A stretch of DNA of 64,000 nt from positions 4,858,001-4,922,000 of the forward strand of contig NZ_LT629775.1 of assembly GCF_900105395.1 (NCBI RefSeq). The letters are read 5' to 3'. The stretch comes from Streptomyces sp. TLI_053. Its GTDB lineage: Bacteria > Actinomycetota > Actinomycetes > Streptomycetales > Streptomycetaceae. The notes below the pieces were generated by a model. The model was not told where the DNA came from, searched no databases, and saw nothing but the letters and a program-made list of their open reading frames with translations. Positions 34,234-41,749 of this stretch are shown piece by piece. The translations under genes and the position numbers were made by a program. Position 1 is the stretch's first letter. Each line of letters starts with the position of its first letter.

Positions 34234-34585
34234 TTTCCAGCTACTCCTCGCCAGGCCGGTCGAGCCTGAAGGCAGGGTCCACGTCCGATGCCCGTAACCG
34301 CCCTAACCCCGGAGGTGGTCCTCGTGCACACGCGACAGCGTACGCAGCTCCGAATCCGAACTAATCGGGCATCAATCGCCAATAACCGCAAAACGGCAAC
34401 AGATCATTACATGCCCGTTGCCAACCGCACCCGCGCGTCGTCTTGTGATCACATTCACGCGCGTCCCCCTTGCCCGTTCGCGGACCCAGGCTTACTGTTC
34501 TCGATATATCGAGCCGATACATCGGAACGGCATAACGCCGGTCGAGGCGGATCGCGGACCGACCGGAGAGGGGAGGACGAAGGCA
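34234..34585. promoter_or_regulatory. ponA/padR divergent promoter region
   Basis: About 350 bases, locally AT-rich compared with the rest of the window (34330-34420). It must contain promoters for ponA (minus) and padR (plus) and includes a perfect 14-bp AT-rich palindrome at 34500-34513. No gene is supported. Confidence 0.6.
34500..34513. promoter_or_regulatory. Palindromic candidate operator upstream of padR
   Basis: CTCGATATATCGAG is a perfect palindrome 73 bases before the padR start, followed closely by CCGATACATCGG, a related half-matched copy. AT-rich palindromes in a 70%+ GC genome are usually regulator targets; autoregulation by PadR is the simplest reading. Confidence 0.55.
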
Positions 34586-35284
34586 GTGGGCAGACGCTCA
34601 GGAGTGCTGGAGTTCGCCGTTCTCGGACTGCTCCACGACGCCCCGATGCACGGCTACGAGCTGCGCAAGAGGCTCAACGTCCTGCTCGGCTCGTTCCGCG
34701 CCTTCTCGTACGGGACGCTCTACCCCTGTCTGAAGAGCCTGGTGGCCCAGGGTTTCCTGGTCGAGGACAACCCGGACGTCGAGTACGTGCCGGCCACCGC
34801 GCTCAACGGCAAGCGGTCCAAGATCGTCTACCGGCTGTCCGCCGAGGGCAAGCAGCGTTTCGAGGAGCTGCTCGCCGACGCCGGTCCGGACGCCTGGGAG
34901 GACGAGCACTTCGGAGTGCACTTCGCCTTCTTCGGTCAGACCGACCGGGCCGTGCGGATGCGCGTCCTGGAGGGCCGCCGCAGCCGGCTCGAGGAGCGCC
35001 TGGAGCGGATGCGCAACTCGCTGGCCCGGGCCCGCGAGCGGTTCGACGACTACACGGTCGAACTGCAGCGGCACGGACTGGAGTCGGTGGAGCGCGAGGT
35101 CCGCTGGCTGAACGAGCTGATCGAGACCGAGCGGGCCAACCGCTCCGGCCGGGCCGGGGCGCCCGGCGGCGGGACCGGCTCCGCAGTACCCCAGACTTCG
35201 GACGGCCGAGGCCAGGAGGACGGGTCCGTCGACCCGCCCGGGCCACCGCACGACCGCCCGGGGCGTTCCGCCCAGGAGCGCTGA
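34586..35284 (+). CDS. PadR-family transcriptional regulator
   Basis: A 232-residue regulator. The PadR winged helix (about residues 5-90) starts VLEFAVLGLLHDAPMHGYELRKRL and contains SYGTLYPCLKSLVAQGFLV, the family DNA-recognition region. A helical C-terminal dimerisation domain (about 105-185) and a Pro/Gly-rich tail of about 45 residues follow. The GTG at 34586 is preceded by GGGGAGGA. Directly downstream is ino1, and the divergent neighbour is ponA; the same trio of genes occurs together in mycobacteria, so the regulator may control one or both. Confidence 0.9.
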   Translation: MGRRSGVLEFAVLGLLHDAPMHGYELRKRLNVLLGSFRAFSYGTLYPCLKSLVAQGFLVEDNPDVEYVPATALNGKRSKIVYRLSAEGKQRFEELLADAGPDAWEDEHFGVHFAFFGQTDRAVRMRVLEGRRSRLEERLERMRNSLARARERFDDYTVELQRHGLESVEREVRWLNELIETERANRSGRAGAPGGGTGSAVPQTSDGRGQEDGSVDPPGPPHDRPGRSAQER

Positions 35285-35412
35285 GACCGCGTCAGCCCTG
35301 TGCCGCGCGGCAGGAGTGGGCGCGTCATGCGCCCGTTTGCAGTCATCGAAGAAGCAGGACGAGCACCGCCGACCCTCGGCGGCGCTCATGAGATCACAGG
35401 GAGCAACCGGGA

Positions 35413-36495
35413 ATGGGTTCGGTTCGCGTAGCCATCGTGGGTGTGGGCAACTGCGCCACGTCGCTGGTGCAGGGTGTCGAGTACTACAAGGACGCCGACC
35501 CGGCCGGCAAGGTCCCCGGGCTGATGCACGTCCAGTTCGGTGACTACCACGTCAGTGACGTGCAGTTCGTCGCCGCCTTCGACGTCGACGCCAAGAAGGT
35601 CGGCCAGGACCTCGCGCACGCCATCACGGCGTCCGAGAACAACACCATCAAGATCTGCGACGTGCCCCCGACCGGGATCACCGTCCAGCGCGGCCACACC
35701 CTCGACGGCCTGGGCAAGTACTACCGGGAGACCATCGAGGAGTCGGACGAGACCCCGGTCGACGTCGTCCAGGCCCTGAAGGACGCCCAGGTCGACGTCC
35801 TGGTCTGCTACCTGCCGGTGGGCTCCGAGGCCGCCGCCAAGTTCTACGCCCAGTGCGCCATCGACGCCAAGGTCGCCTTCGTGAACGCCCTCCCGGTGTT
35901 CATCGCCGGCACCAAGGAGTGGGCGGACAAGTTCACCGAGGCCGGTGTGCCGATCGTCGGTGACGACATCAAGTCCCAGGTCGGCGCCACCATCACGCAC
36001 CGCGTGATGGCCAAGCTGTTCGAGGACCGCGGTGTCGTCCTCGAGCGCACCATGCAGCTGAACGTCGGCGGCAACATGGACTTCAAGAACATGCTCGAGC
36101 GCGAGCGCCTGGAGTCCAAGAAGATCTCCAAGACCCAGGCCGTCACCTCGCAGATCCGCGACCGCGAGCTGGGCGCCAACAACGTCCACATCGGTCCCTC
36201 GGACTACGTGGCCTGGCTGGACGACCGCAAGTGGGCGTACGTCCGCCTCGAGGGCCGCGCGTTCGGCGACGTCCCGCTGAACCTGGAGTACAAGCTCGAG
36301 GTCTGGGACTCCCCGAACTCCGCCGGTGTCATCATCGACGCCGTGCGCGCCGCGAAGATCGCCAAGGACCGCGGCATCGGTGGCCCGATCCTCTCGGCCT
36401 CCTCGTACTTCATGAAGTCCCCGCCGGTCCAGTACTTCGACGACGAGGCCCGCGAGAACGTCGAGAAGTTCATCAAGGGCGAGGTCGAGCGCTGA
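35413..36495 (+). CDS. ino1: Inositol-3-phosphate synthase
   Basis: A 360-residue NAD-dependent enzyme converting glucose-6-phosphate to myo-inositol-3-phosphate, the first step to mycothiol and phosphatidylinositol. It starts MGSVRVAIVGVGNCATSLVQG (NAD-binding loop), and includes GDDIKSQVGATITHR and LNVGGNMDFKN, both active-site segments. ATG at 35413 with AGGGAG 9 bases upstream. The length matches short actinobacterial and archaeal-type enzymes rather than the 500-residue eukaryotic form. A strong hairpin follows. Confidence 0.96.
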   Translation: MGSVRVAIVGVGNCATSLVQGVEYYKDADPAGKVPGLMHVQFGDYHVSDVQFVAAFDVDAKKVGQDLAHAITASENNTIKICDVPPTGITVQRGHTLDGLGKYYRETIEESDETPVDVVQALKDAQVDVLVCYLPVGSEAAAKFYAQCAIDAKVAFVNALPVFIAGTKEWADKFTEAGVPIVGDDIKSQVGATITHRVMAKLFEDRGVVLERTMQLNVGGNMDFKNMLERERLESKKISKTQAVTSQIRDRELGANNVHIGPSDYVAWLDDRKWAYVRLEGRAFGDVPLNLEYKLEVWDSPNSAGVIIDAVRAAKIAKDRGIGGPILSASSYFMKSPPVQYFDDEARENVEKFIKGEVER

Positions 36496-36529
36496 GCTCG
36501 CCCCACCCCGTGCTGAGTCCCTGAGCACC

Positions 36530-36564
36530 GAACGGGTCCGCGGTCCACGACCGCGGACCCGTTC
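36530..36564 (+). terminator. Hairpin and T-tract after ino1
   Basis: Perfect 15-base arms (36530-36544 and 36550-36564), 5-base loop, followed by ACCTTTTCC. This is the most classical intrinsic terminator in the window. Confidence 0.9.
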
Positions 36565-36581
36565 ACCTTTTCCCGGCGAAT

Positions 36582-36595
36582 GTTTCACGTGAAAC
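36582..36595. other. parS centromere site (ino1-MFS spacer)
   Basis: Exact GTTTCACGTGAAAC. An ATG immediately before it (36580) would read the site as MFHVK in the frame of the MFS gene; this is a consequence of the palindrome and probably not translated. Confidence 0.93.
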
Positions 36596-36624
36596 GCCGC
36601 CCGGATCCATGGCACCCTGAGCGG

Positions 36625-37962
36625 GTGGCGATCACCGAGAACGGCAGTACCCACCGTGCCGCGCACCGCGCCACGCTCTTCGGCCTGCTCCGCGGCCGCG
36701 ACTTCCGCCGGCTGCTGACCGCCCGGGTGCTGTCGCAGCTCTCCGACGGCGTGTTCCAGGTCTCGCTCGCCGCCTACGTCGTCTTCTCCCCCGAGAAGCA
36801 GTCCTCGCCCGCCGACATCGCCTCGGTGCTCGCCGTGATGCTGCTGCCGTTCTCGGTGATCGGCCCCTTCGCCGGCGTCCTGCTGGACCGCTGGCGCCGC
36901 CGGCAGGTGCTCTACCTGGGCAACCTGGCCCGCTTCGGGCTCGGCCTGCTCACCGGCGGGCTGCTCCTGGCCCAGGCGCCGACCTCGCTCTTCTTCGCCT
37001 CCGCGCTGCTGGTCACCGCGCTCAACCGGTTCATCCTGGCCGGACTCTCCGCCGCGCTGCCCCGGGTGGTGCGGGCCGAACAGCTGGTGACCGCCAACGC
37101 GCTCTCCCCCACCCTGGGCACCGTCGCGGCGGCCTGCGGCGGCGGCCTCGGCTTCCTGCTGCACCAGGTGATGCCGCCGGGTCCCCGGGCCGACGCCGCC
37201 CTGGTGAGCCTGGCCGCGCTGCTCTACCTGTCCGCCGCGCTGGCCGCGCTGCGGATGGACAAGGACCTGCTCGGCCCGGGCGTCCACCCCGGCCGGCCCG
37301 CGCTCGGCCAGGCCCTGGCCCAGGCCGCCCGCGAGCTGCGGGCCGCCGTCACCCACCTGGTGCGGGACCGCCGCCCGGCCGCGCACGCGCTGGCCGCCGT
37401 GACCGCCGCCCGGTTCTGCTACGGCGTGCTGATCGTCGTCGTGGTGATGCTCGCCCGCTACACCTTCAACGACCCGGCGGACAGCGCGGCCGGGCTGGCC
37501 ACCCTGGGGCAGGCGGTCGGCCTCTCGGCCGCCGGGTTCTTCGTGGCGGCGGTGATCAGCCCCTGGTGCAGCCGCCGGCTCGGGCTGGCCGGCTGGATGA
37601 CGCTCTGCCTGGCCGCCCCGGTGGTCTTCGTCCCCGCGCTCGGCCTCGGCTTCACCCTGGTGCCCTGCCTGATCGCGGCGTTCCTGCTCGGCGTGGTCAC
37701 CCAGGGCACCAAGATCTGCGCCGACACCGTGGTGCAGGAGTCGGTGGAGGACGAGTTCCGGGGCCGGATCTTCGCCATCTACGACGTGCTCTTCAACGTC
37801 GCCTTCGTGGCCGCCGCACTGGTCACCGCACTGGTGCTGCCGCTCACCGGCCGCTCGGTCACGGTCGTGGTCGGCGTCTCCCTGGTGTACGCGGCCTCGG
37901 CCGCGCTCTACCTCCGCGCGGCCCGCCGCACCGGCCCGCTCCCCGGCGACCCGGCCCGCTGA
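36625..37962 (+). CDS. Major facilitator superfamily transporter
   Basis: A membrane transporter of 445 residues with twelve predicted helices. MFS features are GRDFRRLLTARVLSQLSDGVFQVSLAAY in helix one and LLDRWRRRQVLYLGNLAR, a good helix 2-3 loop motif (D-R-x-x-R-R). The substrate is unknown. The GTG at 36625 starts just before the conserved region. The in-frame ATG at 36580 lies inside the sequence that forms parS and would add MFHVKRRPDPWHPER; neither start has a clear ribosome-binding site, so the choice is tentative. Confidence 0.82.
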   Translation: MAITENGSTHRAAHRATLFGLLRGRDFRRLLTARVLSQLSDGVFQVSLAAYVVFSPEKQSSPADIASVLAVMLLPFSVIGPFAGVLLDRWRRRQVLYLGNLARFGLGLLTGGLLLAQAPTSLFFASALLVTALNRFILAGLSAALPRVVRAEQLVTANALSPTLGTVAAACGGGLGFLLHQVMPPGPRADAALVSLAALLYLSAALAALRMDKDLLGPGVHPGRPALGQALAQAARELRAAVTHLVRDRRPAAHALAAVTAARFCYGVLIVVVVMLARYTFNDPADSAAGLATLGQAVGLSAAGFFVAAVISPWCSRRLGLAGWMTLCLAAPVVFVPALGLGFTLVPCLIAAFLLGVVTQGTKICADTVVQESVEDEFRGRIFAIYDVLFNVAFVAAALVTALVLPLTGRSVTVVVGVSLVYAASAALYLRAARRTGPLPGDPAR

Positions 37963-38072
37963 CCGCCGCCCGTCGGCCCGGGCGGCCCCTGCGCCCCGGG
38001 AGCGTCGTTCCGAGTCGCTAAGGTACGTCAGATCTGTCGCAGCGGCAGCACTCTGTCTCGGGGGACAATCTG

Positions 38073-38735
38073 ATGAGCACACCACCCAGTCCGTACGGGC
38101 CGCCTCCTGGTTACGGCACCGCGCCGGCGCCGCAGCCCTACGGTCCCCCGGCACCGCCGCCGTACGGCCCGCCCCAGCCGGTCCCCGCGGGCTACGGCGC
38201 ACCGCCGCCCCCGCCCGGCTACGGCTACCCCGCCGCGCCGCAGGCGGCCCAGCCGTACCCGCAGCCCGTCCACCCGCAGGGCCCCTACCCGCCCGCGCCG
38301 TACCCGCAGGGTCCGCAGGCGCCGGGGCCGTACGGGCAGACCTCGCCGCACGGCTACCCGCCCGCCCCGCCGCAGCCCGGACCGCCCGCCAAGGGCCGCG
38401 GCAAGGCCCGGCTGAAGGCGGCCGGCCTGGTCCTGGGTGTGATCGCCCTGATCGTCGGCTACTTCGTCACCGGCCCCAGCGTCAGCAGCGCCAAGGCCGG
38501 CGACTGCGTCAAGGCCTCCGGCTCGCGCGACGTCTCGGTGGTCAAGTGCACCGACGGCAAGGCGAACTACAAGGTGCTCGCCAAGTTCGAGTCCACCACC
38601 GACACCGCCAAGTGCCGCGAGGCCGCGGGCACCACCAGCACCGTCTCGGGCAAGAGCGGCCGTCGCTGGAACAAGAAGCGCTACGTGCTCTGCCTCGGCC
38701 CGCTCGCCGGCGTCCCGCCGGTCAAGAAGTCCTGA
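38073..38735 (+). CDS. LppU/SCO3897-family membrane protein (first of a tandem pair)
   Basis: A 220-residue protein. Residues 1-105 are a Pro/Gly/Tyr/Gln-rich cytoplasmic stretch (PYGPPAPPPYGPP-type repeats). One transmembrane helix follows (about 113-132, AAGLVLGVIALIVGYFVTG), then a small external domain (about 135-220) with SAKAGDCVKASGSRDVSVVKC, KCREAAGT and YVLCLGPL. The four cysteines could form two disulfides. The family name comes from related lipoproteins; function is unknown. The next gene encodes a longer paralogue 34 bases downstream. Confidence 0.8.
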   Translation: MSTPPSPYGPPPGYGTAPAPQPYGPPAPPPYGPPQPVPAGYGAPPPPPGYGYPAAPQAAQPYPQPVHPQGPYPPAPYPQGPQAPGPYGQTSPHGYPPAPPQPGPPAKGRGKARLKAAGLVLGVIALIVGYFVTGPSVSSAKAGDCVKASGSRDVSVVKCTDGKANYKVLAKFESTTDTAKCREAAGTTSTVSGKSGRRWNKKRYVLCLGPLAGVPPVKKS

Positions 38736-38769
38736 CCGTCCGCCACCTGAACTTCCCCGGGGGATCCCC

Positions 38770-39843
38770 TTGTCCGTTCCGCCCCAGATGCCGTACGGCT
38801 CGCCGCCCCCAGCCGGCGGCGCCAACCCGTACGCCACCGGCAACCCGTACGCCGGGGCGCCGTCCCCGCAGCCGGCGGGCGCACCGCCGCCGGCCGGCTA
38901 CGGCTACCCGGCCGCGCCGCCGCCGGCCGCACCCGGCTACGGCGCGCCCGCCCAGGCCCCGCCCGGGGGCTACGCCTACCCGCCGCAGGCCGGGGGCTAC
39001 CCCGCACCGGCCGGCTACGCCCCGCACGGCGGTCCGGTGTGCCGGTTCTGCGGCGGCTTCCCCGCCGTCGAGACCACCGTCCGCGGCCACCAGGGCATCA
39101 TCGTCGTCATGCGGTTCCTGAAGCAGCCGGGACCGTTCTGCCGCACCTGCGGCACCGCCGTGGTCCGCGACATGTCCGCCCGCACCCTGGTGCAGGGCTG
39201 GTGGAGCTACCTCTCCGGCATCTTCACCGTGGTCACCCTGCTGCGGAACCTCGCCGCCCACAACCGGATCAAGGACCTGCCGCCGCCGGCGCCCGGCACC
39301 CACGGGCCGCAGCTGGACCCGGGCGTGCCGCTCACCAAGCGGCCGCACATCTTCATGCTGCTGCTGCCGGTGCTCGGGATCGGCTCGTGGATCGTCCTGA
39401 TCGCCACCGGCGCGCTCTTCGCCTCCACCAAGCACGACGACCCCTACCGCCCGCTGGTGATGCCCTCGGTGACCGTGCCGGCCTTCCCGTCGCCGACCTT
39501 CCCGTCCGTCCCGGCCGCGACGGTGCCGGCGGCGCCGGTGCCGGTGCCGACGATCACCCTGCCGACGCCGACCCCCACCAAGGTGGCCAGCGACATCGAC
39601 AGCGCCAAGGCCGGCGACTGCCTGCGCAACGAGAACGGCACCACCGCCACCCACGACGCCAGCCCGCGGATCACCATGCTGCCCTGCGGCGACCCGAAGG
39701 CCCAGTACAAGGTGATCAAGAAGGTCTACGGGACCAGCGACAACGACAAGGCCTGCGAGAACGTCACCGGCGCCGAGAGCACCTACACCCGGGAGTCCGG
39801 CACGGAGGCGCTCAGCTACGTGCTCTGCCTGAAGAAGCTCTGA
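38770..39843 (+). CDS. LppU/SCO3897-family membrane protein with zinc-ribbon-like insertion
   Basis: A 357-residue paralogue of the preceding protein. Order: Pro/Tyr-rich segment (1-90); a zinc-ribbon-like region with CRFCGGFP and CRTCG (about 92-140) that its neighbour lacks; a possible amphipathic helix; a transmembrane helix (about 196-220); a Pro/Thr linker; and the same external domain (AKAGDCLRNE, LPCGDPKAQYKVIKKV, YVLCLKKL). The start is a rare TTG at 38770; no better start lies before the conserved repeats. The pair looks like a duplication with gain of a metal-binding cytoplasmic part. Confidence 0.78.
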   Translation: MSVPPQMPYGSPPPAGGANPYATGNPYAGAPSPQPAGAPPPAGYGYPAAPPPAAPGYGAPAQAPPGGYAYPPQAGGYPAPAGYAPHGGPVCRFCGGFPAVETTVRGHQGIIVVMRFLKQPGPFCRTCGTAVVRDMSARTLVQGWWSYLSGIFTVVTLLRNLAAHNRIKDLPPPAPGTHGPQLDPGVPLTKRPHIFMLLLPVLGIGSWIVLIATGALFASTKHDDPYRPLVMPSVTVPAFPSPTFPSVPAATVPAAPVPVPTITLPTPTPTKVASDIDSAKAGDCLRNENGTTATHDASPRITMLPCGDPKAQYKVIKKVYGTSDNDKACENVTGAESTYTRESGTEALSYVLCLKKL

Positions 39844-39894
39844 ACCAGCGCCCGGGCCCGGACGCGGGCCCGCGCCGACCGGCCCGCGCACGGA

Positions 39895-39933
39895 CGAGGG
39901 GCGGCCCCGGGAGAATCCCGGGGCCGCCCCTCG
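39895..39933. terminator. Strong bidirectional terminator hairpin
   Basis: Perfect 18-base arms (39895-39912 and 39916-39933) with a 3-base loop, between the convergent LppU-family gene and cca. Confidence 0.85.
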
Positions 39934-39947
39934 CGGCGGTCCGCGTC

Positions 39948-41447
39948 CTACTGCTGGGCGGCCCACCAGTCGCGCAGCGCGGCGACCGCCGCGTCGTGCT
40001 CCATCGGACCGTGCTCCAGCCGCAGCTCCAGCATGTGCTTGTAGGCCTTGCCGACCGCGGGGCCGGGCTTCAGGCCGAGCAGTTCCATGATCTGGTTGCC
40101 GTCCAGCGCGGGGCGGACGGCGTCCAGCTCCTCCTGCTGCCTCAGCTCCTCGATCCGGCTCTCCAGACCGTCGTAGGTGCGGGAGAGCGCGGCCGCCTTC
40201 TTCCGGTTCCGGGTGGTGCAGTCCGAGCGGGTCAGCTTGTGCAGCCGCTCCAGCAGCGGGCCGGCGTCGGTGACGTAGCGGCGCACCGCCGAGTCGGTCC
40301 ACTCGCCGCCGCCGTAGCCGTGGAAGCGCAGGTGCAGCTCGACCAGCCGCGAGACGTCCTCGGTGAGCTCCTTGGAGTACTTCAGGTCGCGCATCCGCTT
40401 GCGGGTCATCTTGGCGCCCACCACCTCGTGGTGGTGGAAGGAGACCCGGCCGTCCTGCTCGAAGCGGCGGGTGCGGGGCTTGCCGATGTCGTGCAGCAGC
40501 GCGGCCAGCCGCAGGGTGAGGTCGGGACCGTCCTGCTCCAGGTCGACCGCCTGCTCCAGAACGGTCAGCGAGTGCTCGTAGACGTCCTTGTGGCGGTGGT
40601 GCTCGTCCCGCTCCAGGCGCAGCGCCGGCAGCTCGGGGAGGACGTGGTCGGCCAGGCCGGTGTCGACCAGCAGCCGCAGGCCCTTGACCGGGTGCGCGGC
40701 CAGCAGCAGCTTGTTCAGCTCGGCCTGCACCCGCTCGGCGGAGACGATGGTGATCCGGTCGGCCATCGCGGTCATCGCCGCGACCACCTCGGGGGCCGGC
40801 TCGAAGTCCAGCTGGGCGGCGAACCGGGCGGCCCGCATCATCCGCAGCGGATCGTCGGAGAAGGACTCCTCGGGCGTGGCCGGGGTGCGCAGCACCCGGG
40901 CCTCCAGGTCGTCCAGGCCGCGGTGCGGGTCGACGAAGCCCCGGCCGGGCAGGTCGACGGCCATCGCGTTGACCGTGAAGTCGCGGCGGACCAGGTCCTG
41001 CTCGATGGTGTCGCCGTAGCTCACCTCGGGCTTGCGGGAGGTGCGGTCGTACGCCTCGGAGCGGTAGGTGGTGATCTCGATCAGGAAGGACCCCTCCGGG
41101 GTGTCCTTGCGCGCGCCGACCGTGCCGAAGGCGATGCCGACGTCCCAGACCGCGTCGGCCCAGCCCTTGACCAGCTTCAGCACCTGCTGCGGACGCGCGT
41201 CGGTGGTGAAGTCGAGGTCGTTGCCGAGCCGGCCCAGCAGGGCGTCCCGGACCGAGCCGCCGACCAGCGCGAGCCGGTGACCGGACGCCTGGAAGCGGCG
41301 GGCGATCTCGTCGGCGACCGGGGAGACCCGCAGCAGTTCCTGCAGACCCAGGGTCTGCGCCTCGCTCAGGCCGGGGACGACCTGGACGGCGGAACTGGAA
41401 TGATGGGTGCCGGTCGGGTGGGCGGTGGGCTCATTGGCAGTGGACAC
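39948..41447 (-). CDS. cca: CCA tRNA nucleotidyltransferase
   Basis: A 499-residue enzyme that adds or repairs the 3' CCA end of tRNAs. The head has the polymerase-beta motif LVGGSVRDALLG and DLDFTTDARP with the two catalytic Asp; the neck has RMMRAARFAAQLDFEP. An HD domain follows (LLHDIGKPRTR and FHHHEVVGAK), as usual in actinobacteria. GTG at 41447. It is divergent from the DUF6049 gene across a 300-base gap. Confidence 0.95.
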   Translation of the reverse strand: MSTANEPTAHPTGTHHSSSAVQVVPGLSEAQTLGLQELLRVSPVADEIARRFQASGHRLALVGGSVRDALLGRLGNDLDFTTDARPQQVLKLVKGWADAVWDVGIAFGTVGARKDTPEGSFLIEITTYRSEAYDRTSRKPEVSYGDTIEQDLVRRDFTVNAMAVDLPGRGFVDPHRGLDDLEARVLRTPATPEESFSDDPLRMMRAARFAAQLDFEPAPEVVAAMTAMADRITIVSAERVQAELNKLLLAAHPVKGLRLLVDTGLADHVLPELPALRLERDEHHRHKDVYEHSLTVLEQAVDLEQDGPDLTLRLAALLHDIGKPRTRRFEQDGRVSFHHHEVVGAKMTRKRMRDLKYSKELTEDVSRLVELHLRFHGYGGGEWTDSAVRRYVTDAGPLLERLHKLTRSDCTTRNRKKAAALSRTYDGLESRIEELRQQEELDAVRPALDGNQIMELLGLKPGPAVGKAYKHMLELRLEHGPMEHDAAVAALRDWWAAQQ

Positions 41448-41749
41448 GGCTCACAAGGGTACGTGGCCCGGCGGCCCGGTCGCCCGCGTGTTTCCGGCGG
41501 CTCACTCCCCGGCCCGCAACACCGCACCCCTCACCACATCGTTACCATGCCGGTGGAACGAGTCCGGATGCACCGAGCACGGGCCACGGTGCCGTGCGCC
41601 GCCACGGCCGCCGGGGCACCGGACCGCCACATTTTCTTCACGGCTGCTCCTCACGGCATCCCACGGCCGACGGAACATCCGCAGCAGCACGGCAGCAGCA
41701 GCAGCGATCGAGAACGGCGAGGGCGAACCCGTGAGCGAGGGCGAACCGC
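41448..41749. other. cca/DUF6049 divergent gap
   Basis: About 300 bases between divergent genes. Promoters for both are expected; none could be called with confidence. A run of GCAGCA units (about 41680-41705) is the only visible repeat. No gene is supported. Confidence 0.4.

Noticed and set aside
29950..34269. Open frame of 1439 codons opposite the GT87 and ponA genes
   Set aside because: It is antisense to two recognised genes and has a composition typical of a shadow frame (His/Val/Arg/Gly-rich, no conserved motif).
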